64,000 nucleotides of DNA from Leptospira bourretii (lineage in GTDB: Bacteria > Spirochaetota > Leptospiria > Leptospirales > Leptospiraceae), in NCBI RefSeq assembly GCF_004770145.1, contig NZ_RQFW01000005.1, positions 558,001-622,000 on the forward strand. Direction: 5' to 3'. This document shows positions 9,468 to 19,011 of the stretch, in pieces. A model generated the notes under the pieces. The model was not told the DNA's origin, did no database searches, and saw only the letters and a list, made by a program, of their open reading frames with translations. Each line of letters opens with the position of its first letter. Positions within the stretch are counted from its first letter, which is position 1. Position numbers and translations under genes: made by a program.

Positions 9468-9593
9468 AAATCCTCCTTTTGTATCAGAACCAAATCATCT
9501 TAGCTCTGAAGATACAGGTGGAGATTCTAAATGACTCTAGTTCATTTGTAAACGAATTAAATGAAATTCTTGGATGGATCTGAATGCTTTCTT

Positions 9594-10385
9594 TTAAAAT
9601 CCAATCTTTTGGATTTGTTTCCAAACTGTAAGCCAGGAAGTTGAAAAAAAATGATCGGGAGCTTCTGGGATTTCGAAACAGTTTAATCCGTTCTCTTTTG
9701 CAAAACGAGTTGTGTATTCTTTGGGGAACCACTTGTCCTCTCTCGGTAAGAAGATATTGTAGTTAGTTCGTTTTTGGAGTAGAGTTGGATCTACCACAAA
9801 TCCAGGTAAAAAAAGATTCTTTAAAAATAGAGATAAATCATCTAACCGAATTCGGGAGTTTTGAATGGGAACATTCAGATGGCCTACCTGTTCCGTTTCT
9901 AACCAATTTTGGTTCGATAGAGTCTCTAAGATTTGTTTGTTGGGAGACAAATCATCCGATAGTTCAGGTAAAAGAAGGAGACGACTAAACTCTTCGATAG
10001 AGCCTGATTCATACAAATACCGAAGGCTAAGAACACTATCCAAAATGGGAGATAGTAAAAATAATTTTCGAAAGGAAACTTCTTTGGCATACATCATCAG
10101 GGCTGCCCCTCCCCCACTATGCCCAATCCCATATAATTCTTTGTTTTTGTATCCAGATTTTGTTAAATAGACATCTAACAATTGTATGGCTGTTTTGGGA
10201 TCATAATTCCCTTTGGAATTTCCATGTGAAGGAGGATTGAACTTGATCAGCCGAAGGCCCAATGTCTCCAATTCGCCATCACGAATCCGAAAGGATCTAG
10301 CATTGCCACCAGTACTCGGCCAAAGGACAATGACACCTCTAATATTTTCCTCGGAGGCACCTGATTCGATGATTTCTAAAGTCAA
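9594..10385 (-). CDS. alpha/beta-hydrolase fold protein
   Basis: A 263-aa protein with a nucleophile elbow GHSGGG (Ser90), an upstream oxyanion-type segment WPSTGGNARSF, an Asp-rich region in the middle and a late His in EAPDHFF near residue 250, which fits a Ser-His-acid triad. It overlaps the preceding map gene by 4 bp, so it is in the arsS-map operon. Substrate unknown. It could be a lipase/esterase of the serine aminopeptidase S33 group. Confidence 0.75.
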   Translation of the reverse strand: MTLEIIESGASEENIRGVIVLWPSTGGNARSFRIRDGELETLGLRLIKFNPPSHGNSKGNYDPKTAIQLLDVYLTKSGYKNKELYGIGHSGGGAALMMYAKEVSFRKLFLLSPILDSVLSLRYLYESGSIEEFSRLLLLPELSDDLSPNKQILETLSNQNWLETEQVGHLNVPIQNSRIRLDDLSLFLKNLFLPGFVVDPTLLQKRTNYNIFLPREDKWFPKEYTTRFAKENGLNCFEIPEAPDHFFSTSWLTVWKQIQKIGF

Positions 10386-11137
10386 AGTGTGGCGATGATG
10401 GGTTTTCCATTTTGGACAATGACTGTATGTTCACATTGTGCCACATAACTGAGTTCCCCACGACGGTTACTTGCAACCAGTGTCCAACCATCTTCTTCTT
10501 CGTAAGCGGTTTGGCTTCCTGTAGAAATAAAAGATTCAATGGCAAGGACAAGTCCGTTTCCCAATTTTCTTTGGTCACGTTTTTCTTCATAAACCAACAC
10601 CTGTGGTTCTTCATGGAGTTTTTTTCCAGTACCGTGACCTGCTAAATTTTTAATGACAGTAAATCCGTTTTCCACAGCAGTTGAATGAATTTCTCTTCCA
10701 ATGTTTCGCAAATAATTCCCAGTGAACGCTTGTTTTGTGGCACGCATCGTTCCTTCAATAGCTGCTTCACACAACTTATGAAGTGTTTCGTTTGCATTTC
10801 CCACAACAAAAGAAATTCCTGTGTCTGCATAATAACCATCAAGTTTTGCAGAAACGTCAATATTGACTAAATCTCCATTTTTTAAGATGGTTTCTTTTTT
10901 AGGAATTCCATGTGCAATTTCAAAATTGGTACTAATACAGGTAAATCCAGGGAATTTGTAATCAAACTTAGGAGCGGAAAAGGCACCAGCTTTTTCAAAT
11001 TCCAGTTTGGCAACGTTGTCTAGTTCCAAAGTGGAGACTCCTGGTTTAGCGAGTAGTTTTAAAAGTTCTCGAACCTTTGCGACAAACTTCCCTGCTTTTA
11101 AAATTCCCTGAAGGTCTTTTTCATTTTGAATCGACAT
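10382..11137 (-). CDS. map: methionine aminopeptidase, type I
   Basis: Removes the initiator Met from nascent proteins. The 251-aa protein has the pita-bread fold markers: KFDYKFPGFTCISTN, NIDVSAKLDGYYADTG (two metal-binding Asp), GHGTGKKLHEEPQV (His ligands) and a late Glu-containing strand near the C-terminus (QCEHTVIV). Type I, with no N-terminal zinc finger. It starts directly after the arsS stop and overlaps the hydrolase downstream by 4 bp. Confidence 0.95.
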   Translation of the reverse strand: MSIQNEKDLQGILKAGKFVAKVRELLKLLAKPGVSTLELDNVAKLEFEKAGAFSAPKFDYKFPGFTCISTNFEIAHGIPKKETILKNGDLVNIDVSAKLDGYYADTGISFVVGNANETLHKLCEAAIEGTMRATKQAFTGNYLRNIGREIHSTAVENGFTVIKNLAGHGTGKKLHEEPQVLVYEEKRDQRKLGNGLVLAIESFISTGSQTAYEEEDGWTLVASNRRGELSYVAQCEHTVIVQNGKPIIATL

Positions 11138-12112
11138 CTAAACAATCTCCCCACCACAACTAGATCCTGCACCAGCAGTACATCCGTAACAATGATTTGC
11201 TACTACGATTTCTCGACTCAGGTAAGCTGGCAAATCGAAATCCTTGATATGTTTTACTTCTCTCGATTTCAAATCTAACATTTGATTGAAGTCACAATCA
11301 TAAACAGAACCATCATAACCTACGGAAATTTGGTCCAAACACATAAGCCCTGCCACAGTGGCGGGATTGTATGCATTGACTAAAGTTTCCATATACATTT
11401 CAAATTTTTCGGCTCTTACCAAAGAAGCAAGAAATCGATTGATGGGAAGATTATTGATACAAAACAGTTGGTTAAAAACAATTCCGTATTTTTTGAAGAG
11501 AGTATCCTTATATTCTTTTTCCAACTGCACTTGTCCCGAGCTTAAAAAAAGGCCATTAGGATTATAAACTAAGTTGATTGGAAGTGTGGTTCCATAACCG
11601 AGTGAATTTAACTTCTTCAAGGCGGTAATAGACTTTTGAAATACACCTTTTCCTCTTTGGTTGTCGGTGGTACTTTCCATAACAGAAGGAAGAGAGGAGA
11701 CAATTTCGACCTTATGAGTCACTAAAAAATCATATAACCATTCATAACCAGGCTCTTCTAAAATCGTTAAATTACAACGATCCATCACCCGTTTTCCTAA
11801 CTTTCTTACCTCTTCGACTAGGTACTTAAAATTTGGATTTCCTTCGGGAGCACCACCGGTAATATCCACCGTCTCTATTTCTGGAATTTTGGATATTAAA
11901 TCCAAACAAAGATCCACTGTGGCCCGATCCATCACTTCGGTTCGAATGGGAGAAGCATCCACATGGCAATGTCGACAAGCTTGGTTACACCAACGTCCTA
12001 CATTGATTTGGAAAACCTTTAAGGACCTTGCAGGAATGGATTTCCCTACAGTTTCATGAAATGGTTTCCCACTATACGAACGTAAGGTGGAATGTTGCTC
12101 GGATACATTCAT
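11138..12112 (-). CDS. arsS: arsenosugar biosynthesis radical SAM protein ArsS
   Basis: A 324-aa radical SAM protein. The cluster motif CNQACRHC has Cys42, Cys46 and Cys49, followed by HVDASP and VDITGGAPE. The C-terminal part ends in CYGCTAGAGSSCGGE, the Cys-rich tail of the ArsS (DUF3641) family, which attaches an adenosyl group to dimethylarsenite in the arsenosugar pathway. Its partner with an AhpD-like fold lies just upstream (3-bp gap), which is the usual pairing. No arsM methylase is present in the window. Confidence 0.9.
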   Translation of the reverse strand: MNVSEQHSTLRSYSGKPFHETVGKSIPARSLKVFQINVGRWCNQACRHCHVDASPIRTEVMDRATVDLCLDLISKIPEIETVDITGGAPEGNPNFKYLVEEVRKLGKRVMDRCNLTILEEPGYEWLYDFLVTHKVEIVSSLPSVMESTTDNQRGKGVFQKSITALKKLNSLGYGTTLPINLVYNPNGLFLSSGQVQLEKEYKDTLFKKYGIVFNQLFCINNLPINRFLASLVRAEKFEMYMETLVNAYNPATVAGLMCLDQISVGYDGSVYDCDFNQMLDLKSREVKHIKDFDLPAYLSREIVVANHCYGCTAGAGSSCGGEIV

Positions 12113-12115
12113 AAA

Positions 12116-12454
12116 TTAAAAAGAAAGTTCATCAATTTTGTTTTGCATTTGAACACTATGAACCAAATTGATTCCTGCGGCCATTGCTGCTGCCACATGA
12201 ACTGCTTCATTCATTTGTGCTTCATCTGCACCTTTTTGCAAGGAAGTGGAAGTATAAGCATCAATGCAGTAAGGGCATTTTAACGCATGTGCCACAGCAA
12301 GTGCAATCAGAGCTTTTTCTCTTTCGGATAAAGCACCTTCCGCCATCACCGCATTGTAATATCCGAAAAATTTATCAGCAAGAGCTGGATTCGTTCTTCC
12401 AATTTCTCCAAACTTTCCTAAATCTTTTGCATTGTAATAATGATTTTCTGCCAT
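12116..12454 (-). CDS. AhpD/CMD-fold protein associated with ArsS
   Basis: A 112-aa carboxymuconolactone decarboxylase/AhpD-fold protein. The redox pair in LKCPYCIDAYT (Cys60, Cys63) sits in the usual helix after ALIALAVAHA. Proteins of this kind are found beside arsS and are described as arsenosugar biosynthesis-associated peroxidase-like proteins; their reaction is not settled. The ATG follows GGGAGTTTATTT. It is the first gene of the operon continuing to arsS, map and the hydrolase. Confidence 0.85.
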   Translation of the reverse strand: MAENHYYNAKDLGKFGEIGRTNPALADKFFGYYNAVMAEGALSEREKALIALAVAHALKCPYCIDAYTSTSLQKGADEAQMNEAVHVAAAMAAGINLVHSVQMQNKIDELSF

Positions 12455-12488
12455 AAATAAACTCCCTATCGTTAGACTTTTGAAAGTG

Positions 12489-12501
12489 TTGACGGAGTCA
12501 A
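12489..12501. promoter_or_regulatory. inverted repeat upstream of the arsS operon
   Basis: TTGAC-GGA-GTCAA lies 35 bp before the first start codon of the arsS operon. Its minus-strand half TTGACT could double as a -35 box, but I see no good -10 box at the right distance. It may be an operator or chance. The rest of the 129-bp gap (12455-12583) shows nothing else. Confidence 0.3.
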
Positions 12502-12583
12502 TGGGCTAGTTTTAAGAAACTTACGACCAACTCAGAATTTTACCCAAAATGTCGAATTTATCGGACAATGTGAGAACCTAAAT

Positions 12584-13360
12584 TCAAGTACTGAACTTAG
12601 GTCTACGTTTCTCAATTAATGACAAAAATCCTTCCTGTCCATCGGGAGACAAAATGACTTTTGTGAATAGGTCAGCATCAATTTGGAATAAGGATTCCAT
12701 CTTTTTTCTGTACGGTTCACGTAAGGCAGTTTTCATCCCACGGCTGGAATTGTTTGTGAGTTTGGAAAGGGATTCGGCAAATTTTAAGGATTCACCAAAC
12801 AACGATTCAGCACTGAATAATTCATCCACAAGTCCGATTTCTTTGGCTTCAGGACCTTTGATTTGTTTTCCGGTGAATAAAAGATCACGTGTGACTTTGA
12901 CACCTACCAAGTCTTGTAAAACAATCGTAGGAATGGAGGGAAAATTAAGACCAACGATGGCTTCGGAAAATCCAATCCTTGCCCCTTTGTCCACCATGTA
13001 CCGGTAATCAGAGAACAATGCAAACACTGCTCCCGCTGCCATACAATGTCCATTCACAACTGCAATGGTAGGAACTGGAAATTGGAAATAGGTTTGTGCG
13101 GTTCGTAACAACTGTTCAACGGATTTCCGAACATCGAATTCTGTTTTTCCATACATAAGAGTGGGTTCAATCCCATTGGAGAAAAACTGTGTTTGTGCGG
13201 ATGTAAAAAGCAAAACACGCAAATTTGGATTGTTTGCGTGTTTGTTTAAGATTTGTTCGAATAATACGAAAGCTTCGAAATCGAAAGTATTCTTTTCATT
13301 GGATTGCATCTTGATTTCCAAGATGCGCTCTCCATGAAAGATCTCTGCAAAAGGAGTCAT
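12584..13360 (-). CDS. enoyl-CoA hydratase/isomerase family protein
   Basis: A 258-aa crotonase-fold protein. The oxyanion-hole segments FTSAQTQFFSNG and NGHCMAAGAVFALFSDYRYM are present, with IGFSEAIVGLNFP following. The second segment has Met-Ala where hydratases often have Leu-Gly, and the usual catalytic Glu pair is not obvious, so isomerase, hydratase or thioesterase-like chemistry are all open. Its ATG lies 1 bp after the stop of the acyl-CoA ligase gene, so they are translated together and probably act on the same acyl-CoA. Confidence 0.8.
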   Translation of the reverse strand: MTPFAEIFHGERILEIKMQSNEKNTFDFEAFVLFEQILNKHANNPNLRVLLFTSAQTQFFSNGIEPTLMYGKTEFDVRKSVEQLLRTAQTYFQFPVPTIAVVNGHCMAAGAVFALFSDYRYMVDKGARIGFSEAIVGLNFPSIPTIVLQDLVGVKVTRDLLFTGKQIKGPEAKEIGLVDELFSAESLFGESLKFAESLSKLTNNSSRGMKTALREPYRKKMESLFQIDADLFTKVILSPDGQEGFLSLIEKRRPKFST

Positions 13361-13361
13361 A

Positions 13362-15410
13362 TTAACTGTTTTTGTAGAGTTCCAAAATTCTGTCTTTGTA
13401 TTTTTCCGTAATCACGTGCCGTTTCATCTTCATTAAGTTAGTAAGCTCATCACCCACTTCAAATGGTTTTGTGATTAGCGTTACATACTGTACTTGTTCA
13501 AAGTTTTTGAATCCAGTTTTAACACTGTTAAAATTACGAACTTCTTTTTTATAGAAATCGACAACCTTTGGATTGGTGATCAGTTTTTCAGGATTTTTTT
13601 CTGAAATTCCATTTTCCTCCGCCCAAGGGATGAGTGCATCAAAGTCAGGAACAATGATAGCACCGAGAACCTTTTGGTCTTGGCCCACAATCATCGACTG
13701 TTTGATGTAAGTTGATTCATCAATTTTATTTTCGATAGGAACCGGCTCTACGTTTTCTCCACCAAGTAGAACGATTGTATCCTTCGCACGACCTGTAAGA
13801 GTCAGTGTTTTTTTGAAGTTAATCATACCGATATCACCGGTATTCATCCAATTGTCTACGATGGTTTTTTTGGTAGTTTCTGGATTTTTGTAATACCCTT
13901 TCATTACCTGTGGTCCCTTGATATGAACCACACCTTTCACACCTAACTTACCGAAGATGATATTTTTTTTATCATCAATGTGGCAAAGGACATTTCCCGC
14001 ATCATCTCGAATTTGTACCTGGCTGAGTGGAACAATATCACCCACAGATCCCATGATGGGACGATCAAAGGTTCGTGCAGAAATGACCGGTCCCGTTTCT
14101 GTCATACCGTACCCTTCAAGAACTGTAATCCCAATGTCCATAAAGAAAGCATCCACATGTTTTTGGAGTGCCCCACCACCGGAAAGAGTAGCACGTAAAT
14201 GTCCACCTGTTGCTTGGCGAATTTTTGCGAGGACAATGCGATCCAATGTAAAGGAATTAAATAAAACCCCTAACCCAGCAATCACATACAATGGAGTTTT
14301 CAGAGGGCTTTCCTCAGGCAAACCAAACTGTGCCGCAAGGATGGTAAGGATCGTTACCGTAAATGGACCAGTTAACAAAAGCTTTATGATAGAAACCACA
14401 GACAAAGCTAGGGACTGAATGATATTTCTTCCCTCATAATCCACTTCCCAACCTTTCAAGAAACGAATTGCCGCATGGTAATGTTTGGAAAAAAAGTATG
14501 CAACCTTAAACAATAATCGTCTCACAGGAGGAGTTTGTTTTGGATCATTGATTCGAGTGTAAATCCCGTTGTATATACTTTCCCAAACACGTGGGGCAGA
14601 AGCCATAAAGGTAGGTCTTGCTTTTTGGATGTCGTTACGAAGTTCGGTTACTTTTGTATAGTAAGTAGAACCACCGTTGATGATGGCAAAGTATTCCACA
14701 ACTCGCTCAAAAATATGCCATACTGGAAGGATGGACAACATACGATCGTCAGGTGAAACCTTGGCAACTCGAGGAACTACATAATGCATTTGGTGGATCA
14801 TATTGGAATGCATAAGCATAACACCTTTTGGCATTCCCGTGGTTCCTGATGTGTAAATGAGAGTGTACAAATCGTCCGGTTTGATTCCGGCCATTCGTTT
14901 TTCGGCTTCCCGTTTCCCTTTGGCACGCATATCTCTCCCTTGTTCCAGGAGATCGTAAAAATGTAGGATTCCAGCACCTGACTTTAATTTGGTGTCTTTG
15001 TCCATAATGATAACGGTTTTCACCGACTTTACTTGGGATTTGTTGTTTTTATATTTTTCGTAAACTTTATCATTTTCCACGAAAATAACTTTCGCTTCAG
15101 AATGATTCAAAATATAAACGATTTCCGAATCTGTAATATCAGATCCCCGTGGAACGTTGGCAGCACCAGCAGTTAACACTGCACAATCGGCAATGATCCA
15201 TTCCATACGGTTGTCAGCAAGAACTCCGACGTGTTCTCTCGCCTTAACCCCTAATTCAATGAGGGCTTCTGCCAGTGCGAGCCCGTCTTCGTAAAGTTCC
15301 TTGTAAGTGAGGGCTTGGTAATCCTTTTGGGCATTCTTATACCAGAATGCGGGTCTTGGACCGAATTTTTCTGCGGATTCCTTATAAACTTCTGCTAGGT
15401 TATTTGCCAT
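13362..15410 (-). CDS. long-chain fatty acid--CoA ligase (AMP-binding)
   Basis: Activates fatty acids to acyl-CoA through an acyl-AMP. The 682-aa protein has the AMP-binding P-loop [11 protein letters not shown] near residue 190, [10 protein letters not shown], and TGDIG...[17 protein letters not shown] near the end. It also has a long hydrophobic insertion in the middle (about 330-390), as in the large ACSL-type enzymes, which may anchor it to the membrane. It leads a two-gene operon with the enoyl-CoA hydratase-like gene. Leptospira grow on long-chain fatty acids, so a role in their uptake is plausible. Confidence 0.92.
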   Translation of the reverse strand: MANNLAEVYKESAEKFGPRPAFWYKNAQKDYQALTYKELYEDGLALAEALIELGVKAREHVGVLADNRMEWIIADCAVLTAGAANVPRGSDITDSEIVYILNHSEAKVIFVENDKVYEKYKNNKSQVKSVKTVIIMDKDTKLKSGAGILHFYDLLEQGRDMRAKGKREAEKRMAGIKPDDLYTLIYTSGTTGMPKGVMLMHSNMIHQMHYVVPRVAKVSPDDRMLSILPVWHIFERVVEYFAIINGGSTYYTKVTELRNDIQKARPTFMASAPRVWESIYNGIYTRINDPKQTPPVRRLLFKVAYFFSKHYHAAIRFLKGWEVDYEGRNIIQSLALSVVSIIKLLLTGPFTVTILTILAAQFGLPEESPLKTPLYVIAGLGVLFNSFTLDRIVLAKIRQATGGHLRATLSGGGALQKHVDAFFMDIGITVLEGYGMTETGPVISARTFDRPIMGSVGDIVPLSQVQIRDDAGNVLCHIDDKKNIIFGKLGVKGVVHIKGPQVMKGYYKNPETTKKTIVDNWMNTGDIGMINFKKTLTLTGRAKDTIVLLGGENVEPVPIENKIDESTYIKQSMIVGQDQKVLGAIIVPDFDALIPWAEENGISEKNPEKLITNPKVVDFYKKEVRNFNSVKTGFKNFEQVQYVTLITKPFEVGDELTNLMKMKRHVITEKYKDRILELYKNS

Positions 15411-15477
15411 ATCTCTCCATCTAAAAGCGGTCTTTATGATAGGCCCTACTTTCAGATGGTCAAGAGAAATTTAAGCA

Positions 15478-15690
15478 TTAATCCCAGTGGAATCCTTCGC
15501 GTTGGTGTCCTTTTTTCAAATGTCGTTTGCGAATTTCGCGGAGTTTGCTCATTTGTTCGAGATTGAGTAGGTTACGAGCCGCAAGCCCCATTTGGGGAAG
15601 TAGGGTTTCGTCTTGTGTGTTGGCTAAAAACTGGTTGGTCTTCACAAAGGAGCTTTTAAACTCCAAATTCATATCGGGATAGAAATCCAT
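15478..15690 (-). CDS. small hypothetical protein
   Basis: A 70-aa protein with no recognisable family. The start at 15690 is supported by a strong GGAGG five bases upstream of the ATG; a longer frame up to 15807 has no such site. The second half is basic and helical (KLREIRKRHLKKGHQR), so it may bind nucleic acid or a membrane surface, but that is a guess. It stands alone, divergent from the 76-aa gene at 15857. Confidence 0.55.
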   Translation of the reverse strand: MDFYPDMNLEFKSSFVKTNQFLANTQDETLLPQMGLAARNLLNLEQMSKLREIRKRHLKKGHQREGFHWD

Positions 15691-15856
15691 ACAAGCCTCC
15701 GTGCTTTCCGGTTTCCGGGGTATTTGTCTTTTAAGGGTCCCAACCATCCGTGGTAAGTAGCCTTTCCCCAATATATGTATCGCCGGAAAATGAATATCCT
15801 GAAGCAAAAAATTTTGCTTGTACTATTTTTTTTTATCTGATTATTGGTATTCGTTC

Positions 15857-16087
15857 ATGACGATTCGATTGGAAAATTCTACTGGCAGACGGAACGGGCG
15901 TTTCGTTGCTTACGAGTACGGGGAAGACCTATTTGGCACTCTGTATTTGAATAAATTTTCCGGTCGGGAAAAAGGTCGTCTCATCGACAAATGGAGATTA
16001 AATGATTTAGGAAGTCTCATCCGTGTTCTCGACACAGAGATTTCTCGTAGGGAAGAAGAAAATTACGAACGACCTCTTTTCCACTAA
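15857..16087 (+). CDS. small hypothetical protein upstream of the MutS-like gene
   Basis: A 76-aa protein of unknown function, with alternating charged and aromatic residues (FVAYEYGEDLFGTLYLNKFSG) that suggest a small beta-sheet domain followed by a helix. I use the ATG at 15857; an upstream in-frame ATG at 15818 would add 13 hydrophobic residues. Its 3' end overlaps the proposed GTG start of the MutS-like gene by 65 bp. Confidence 0.5.
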   Translation: MTIRLENSTGRRNGRFVAYEYGEDLFGTLYLNKFSGREKGRLIDKWRLNDLGSLIRVLDTEISRREEENYERPLFH

Positions 16088-17840
16088 TCCAACTTATTTG
16101 TTCCTAACCAAAAGGAACAAACGTTACCAAAACAAAATCCAATTCCTGTCCAAAAAATTAAAAAGGGTTTCTGTATTTCGGTTTATTACGTTTTCTCTTT
16201 TTTTTGTTGCCCTTCTTTTTTCTTATCTAGGCAAAACATCTTGGAAAGAATATTTATATTCTCTACTTTTTCTCCTTCCTTTTGTGTATTTAGTACGACT
16301 GTATTCCAAACGAAAGATACAAATCCAGTATGCCAAAAGAACACAAACTTTTATTTTAGAAGAGCTTTCTAGACTAACAGGTGAATTTAAAAAAATCAAA
16401 ACAAGAGAAGTTTGGGAATATCCGGAAAATGTACGAAACCACCCTCTTTCGATTGATTTAGATCTTTGCACCAAACAAGGGTTTTTGAGTATTTATGATA
16501 CCACGATCACAGAGATTGGATTTGGGGCCTATCTCAAACGTTTTTTACAAGAACCAATTGAAGAAAGAAACCTCCATTCAGATTCCTTAGAGATTCAAAA
16601 TATTCTAAAAAAAAATCCCTCTTATGCCTATCACCTCTTACGCAAATTTTTAGTACCGGATGCGGAAACAAATGAAAAGTTTTCTTTGCCACAAGTAAAT
16701 GCGGAAGATTCCTTTTGGAAAAAAAGAAGGTTTTTAAAGGGTTTTTATCCTATTTGGGGATTCCTTTCTCCCGTTTATATAGTTTTGGGATTGTCATTTG
16801 ACCTACCGCTCATTCCTCTCCTTCTTCTTTTGAACGGCATATTATTTGTGAGTTATCGTCGTGAGTCTTTAAAACAATGGAAAGAGATTAAGGCTTTATC
16901 TTCTGGGGCATCACGATTTCAAAAGACCTTTGTGTATTTGGCAAAAGAAAGAAAGACCACCGAACAGATGATTGGTCGAATTTCTTCTCTCGGTGATTCT
17001 TCTGAGTTACTGATTTCTCCCTTACCCCATCTTATATTGAATCTTTTATGTTTATGGGATCTTTGGAAAATTAAATCCCTAGAAAATTGGAAACTAAAGT
17101 TTGGAAACCTATGGAATGAACTGCAAATTCAAATTATAAAAACAGATTCTTTCCTTCCTTTTGCAAATTTTGGTTTTTTATTTCCTGAATCAAATTTTGC
17201 TCATCTCTCTCCATCAGGATCTCTCAGTGCCGAAAGTTTAGTTCACCCACTCCTTCCTAAATCCAGTCGTGTGTTTAATCCTCTCACCAAAATGGAGCCA
17301 GGGGATTTGATGATTGTGACTGGGTCCAATATGAGTGGGAAAACGACATACCTCAGATCTATCGCCATGTCTTTGTTAATTGCTGGATCTGGTGCTCCCA
17401 TCTTAGGTAAAAAATTCGAATATCCAGAGTTTCAAATCCACACTCTCATCCGATCTCAAGATTCGATGGAAGATGGAGTTTCCTTTTTTTATAGTGAAGT
17501 GAGGAGGCTCTCTGCAATCATACAAAATGCAGAGAGCTCTAAAAAAATTCCTATCCTATTTTTAGATGAAATTCTAAAAGGAACCAATTCGAAAGAACGT
17601 TTTATCGCAACACGAGAGATTCTTTCTGTCCTTAGAGAAAAACGGGCAATCGTATTTCTGACAACACACGATTTAAAACTAGCAGAAATTCCTTGGGCCA
17701 AACGATTCCATTTCACTGAGTTAGAAAAAGATGGCCAAATGGATTTTGATTACCAAATCCGAGACGGGGTTTCCGGTTCTACGAATGCTTTAAAGATTTT
17801 AAAGAAAGAAGGGATTCCGATTCGTAACGAAGAGGAATGA
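16023..17840 (+). CDS. membrane-anchored MutS-like ATPase (MutS domain V family)
   Basis: A 605-aa protein that keeps the MutS core and ATPase but lacks the mismatch-recognition N-terminus. Two hydrophobic hairpins (about residues 60-100 and 240-285) should anchor it in the inner membrane. The ATPase has Walker A TGSNMSGKTT (around residue 433), a Walker B ILFLDEILKGTNSKER and the TTHD switch, all intact. Membrane-bound MutS-like proteins are known by sequence but poorly studied. The GTG start has AGGAAG 8 bp upstream; a TTG at 16098 is the alternative. Confidence 0.8.
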   Translation: MFSTQRFLVGKKKITNDLFSTNPTYLFLTKRNKRYQNKIQFLSKKLKRVSVFRFITFSLFFVALLFSYLGKTSWKEYLYSLLFLLPFVYLVRLYSKRKIQIQYAKRTQTFILEELSRLTGEFKKIKTREVWEYPENVRNHPLSIDLDLCTKQGFLSIYDTTITEIGFGAYLKRFLQEPIEERNLHSDSLEIQNILKKNPSYAYHLLRKFLVPDAETNEKFSLPQVNAEDSFWKKRRFLKGFYPIWGFLSPVYIVLGLSFDLPLIPLLLLLNGILFVSYRRESLKQWKEIKALSSGASRFQKTFVYLAKERKTTEQMIGRISSLGDSSELLISPLPHLILNLLCLWDLWKIKSLENWKLKFGNLWNELQIQIIKTDSFLPFANFGFLFPESNFAHLSPSGSLSAESLVHPLLPKSSRVFNPLTKMEPGDLMIVTGSNMSGKTTYLRSIAMSLLIAGSGAPILGKKFEYPEFQIHTLIRSQDSMEDGVSFFYSEVRRLSAIIQNAESSKKIPILFLDEILKGTNSKERFIATREILSVLREKRAIVFLTTHDLKLAEIPWAKRFHFTELEKDGQMDFDYQIRDGVSGSTNALKILKKEGIPIRNEEE

Positions 17841-17956
17841 AGATTTCACGTTCAACAGACTTCTGTCACGTTTTTTCTTCGAATGAATCCTTGACAAAGT
17901 TTGAAAATTCATTAACAGTTGTGAAATTCTGGCAAATGCCAACGATGGAGTGTTAC

Positions 17957-18997
17957 GTGAAGAAAGTATTCACATTTCTAATTTTTGCTTTGAGTTTTCA
18001 TTTATATGCAACTGATCTAAAAGATGATCTAAAGAATGCTACAAGCGACGGCGAAAAAATATCCATCCTTTCTGAAATGGGAAAATCTGGAGAATCGAAA
18101 TATGTAAAGGCAATCACCGAACAACTGGAAAAAGGTGAATCTAGTAAAATTCGTTCGCAGGCAGCCAGTTCTCTAGGAGATTTAAAAGCAGGTTTTAATG
18201 AACTCCAAAAAGCGTTTGAAAACGATGATGTTTACGTACGAGAAGCAGCCATCGAGGCTTTAGCTCGCATTGGAAATACAAAATCACAATCTTATTTCGA
18301 AAAAGGAACGAAAGACAAAAACGAAAAAATACGTTTTTATAGCGTTCAAGGTTTGTCAAAAGTAGGAAGAAGTGGCAACGCACCTATTTTCCGTAACGCG
18401 ATTGAATGGAAAGACAAACCAACTCAATTAGCTGCAATTCGAGGGCTTGGAAATATCAATGCCTGGGATGAATGGACTTATGTGAAACCATTTTGCTCCA
18501 ACTCAGACAAAGAATTTGTAATGGCCTGTTTATACAGTGCAGGTAAATTCAAAACAGATGAATCTCTATCAGCAATTGAAGGATTATTGGCAAGTCAAGA
18601 CGCAGAAGTAAGTAAAGAAGCATTTAATGCTATTTCTAACTTTAAACCTGCACAAGTAATTCCCACACTAATTCGATTTAAAAAATCCAACCCCAACCAC
18701 CCAAATTTAGACGACTTAAGTGCAAATTTAAAAAAATTAAAAGCGGCAAAACAGTATGCAATCATCAATGTTTCCGATCGCCTAAATTTACGTTCCAAAG
18801 CAAATGAACGATCGGAAGTAATCACTGGACTACCAGGAAATGCTGTAGTTGAAATTTTATCTAGAGAACCTAGAAAATACATTATTACCAATAGTAAAGG
18901 TGAAGAGATGGAAGACTTTTGGTACCAAGTTAAAACAAGTGATGGTAAAAAAGGTTATTTATTCGGTGAATTTATCCATGTCGTAGATAGTTACTAA
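17957..18997 (+). CDS. exported HEAT-repeat protein with C-terminal SH3-like domain
   Basis: A 346-aa secreted protein. The GTG start at 17957 follows GGAG by 6 bp and gives a clear signal peptide (MKKVFTFLIFALSFHLYA); a frame starting at 17837 adds 40 residues without signal character. Residues about 25-250 form HEAT-like helical repeats (SQAASSLGDL, REAAIEALARIG). The last 90 residues are a bacterial SH3 domain (LNLRSKANERSEVITGLPGN ... WYQVKTSDGKKGYLFGEFI), often a peptidoglycan-binding module. It is followed 14 bp later by a lipoprotein gene. Confidence 0.75.
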   Translation: MKKVFTFLIFALSFHLYATDLKDDLKNATSDGEKISILSEMGKSGESKYVKAITEQLEKGESSKIRSQAASSLGDLKAGFNELQKAFENDDVYVREAAIEALARIGNTKSQSYFEKGTKDKNEKIRFYSVQGLSKVGRSGNAPIFRNAIEWKDKPTQLAAIRGLGNINAWDEWTYVKPFCSNSDKEFVMACLYSAGKFKTDESLSAIEGLLASQDAEVSKEAFNAISNFKPAQVIPTLIRFKKSNPNHPNLDDLSANLKKLKAAKQYAIINVSDRLNLRSKANERSEVITGLPGNAVVEILSREPRKYIITNSKGEEMEDFWYQVKTSDGKKGYLFGEFIHVVDSY

Positions 18998-19011
18998 AGG
19001 ATATCAAAAAT

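Noticed and set aside
9484..9732. 82-codon minus frame upstream of the MAPEG gene
   Set aside because: It overlaps the end of the hydrolase gene in another frame and has no recognisable features; the 126-bp gap at 9468-9593 appears empty.
13957..14418. 153-codon frame antisense to the acyl-CoA ligase
   Set aside because: Composition is that of a shadow frame and no start signal is present.
17837..17956. Forty-residue N-terminal extension of the HEAT/SH3 protein
   Set aside because: It would hide the signal peptide, and the GTG at 17957 has a good ribosome site.
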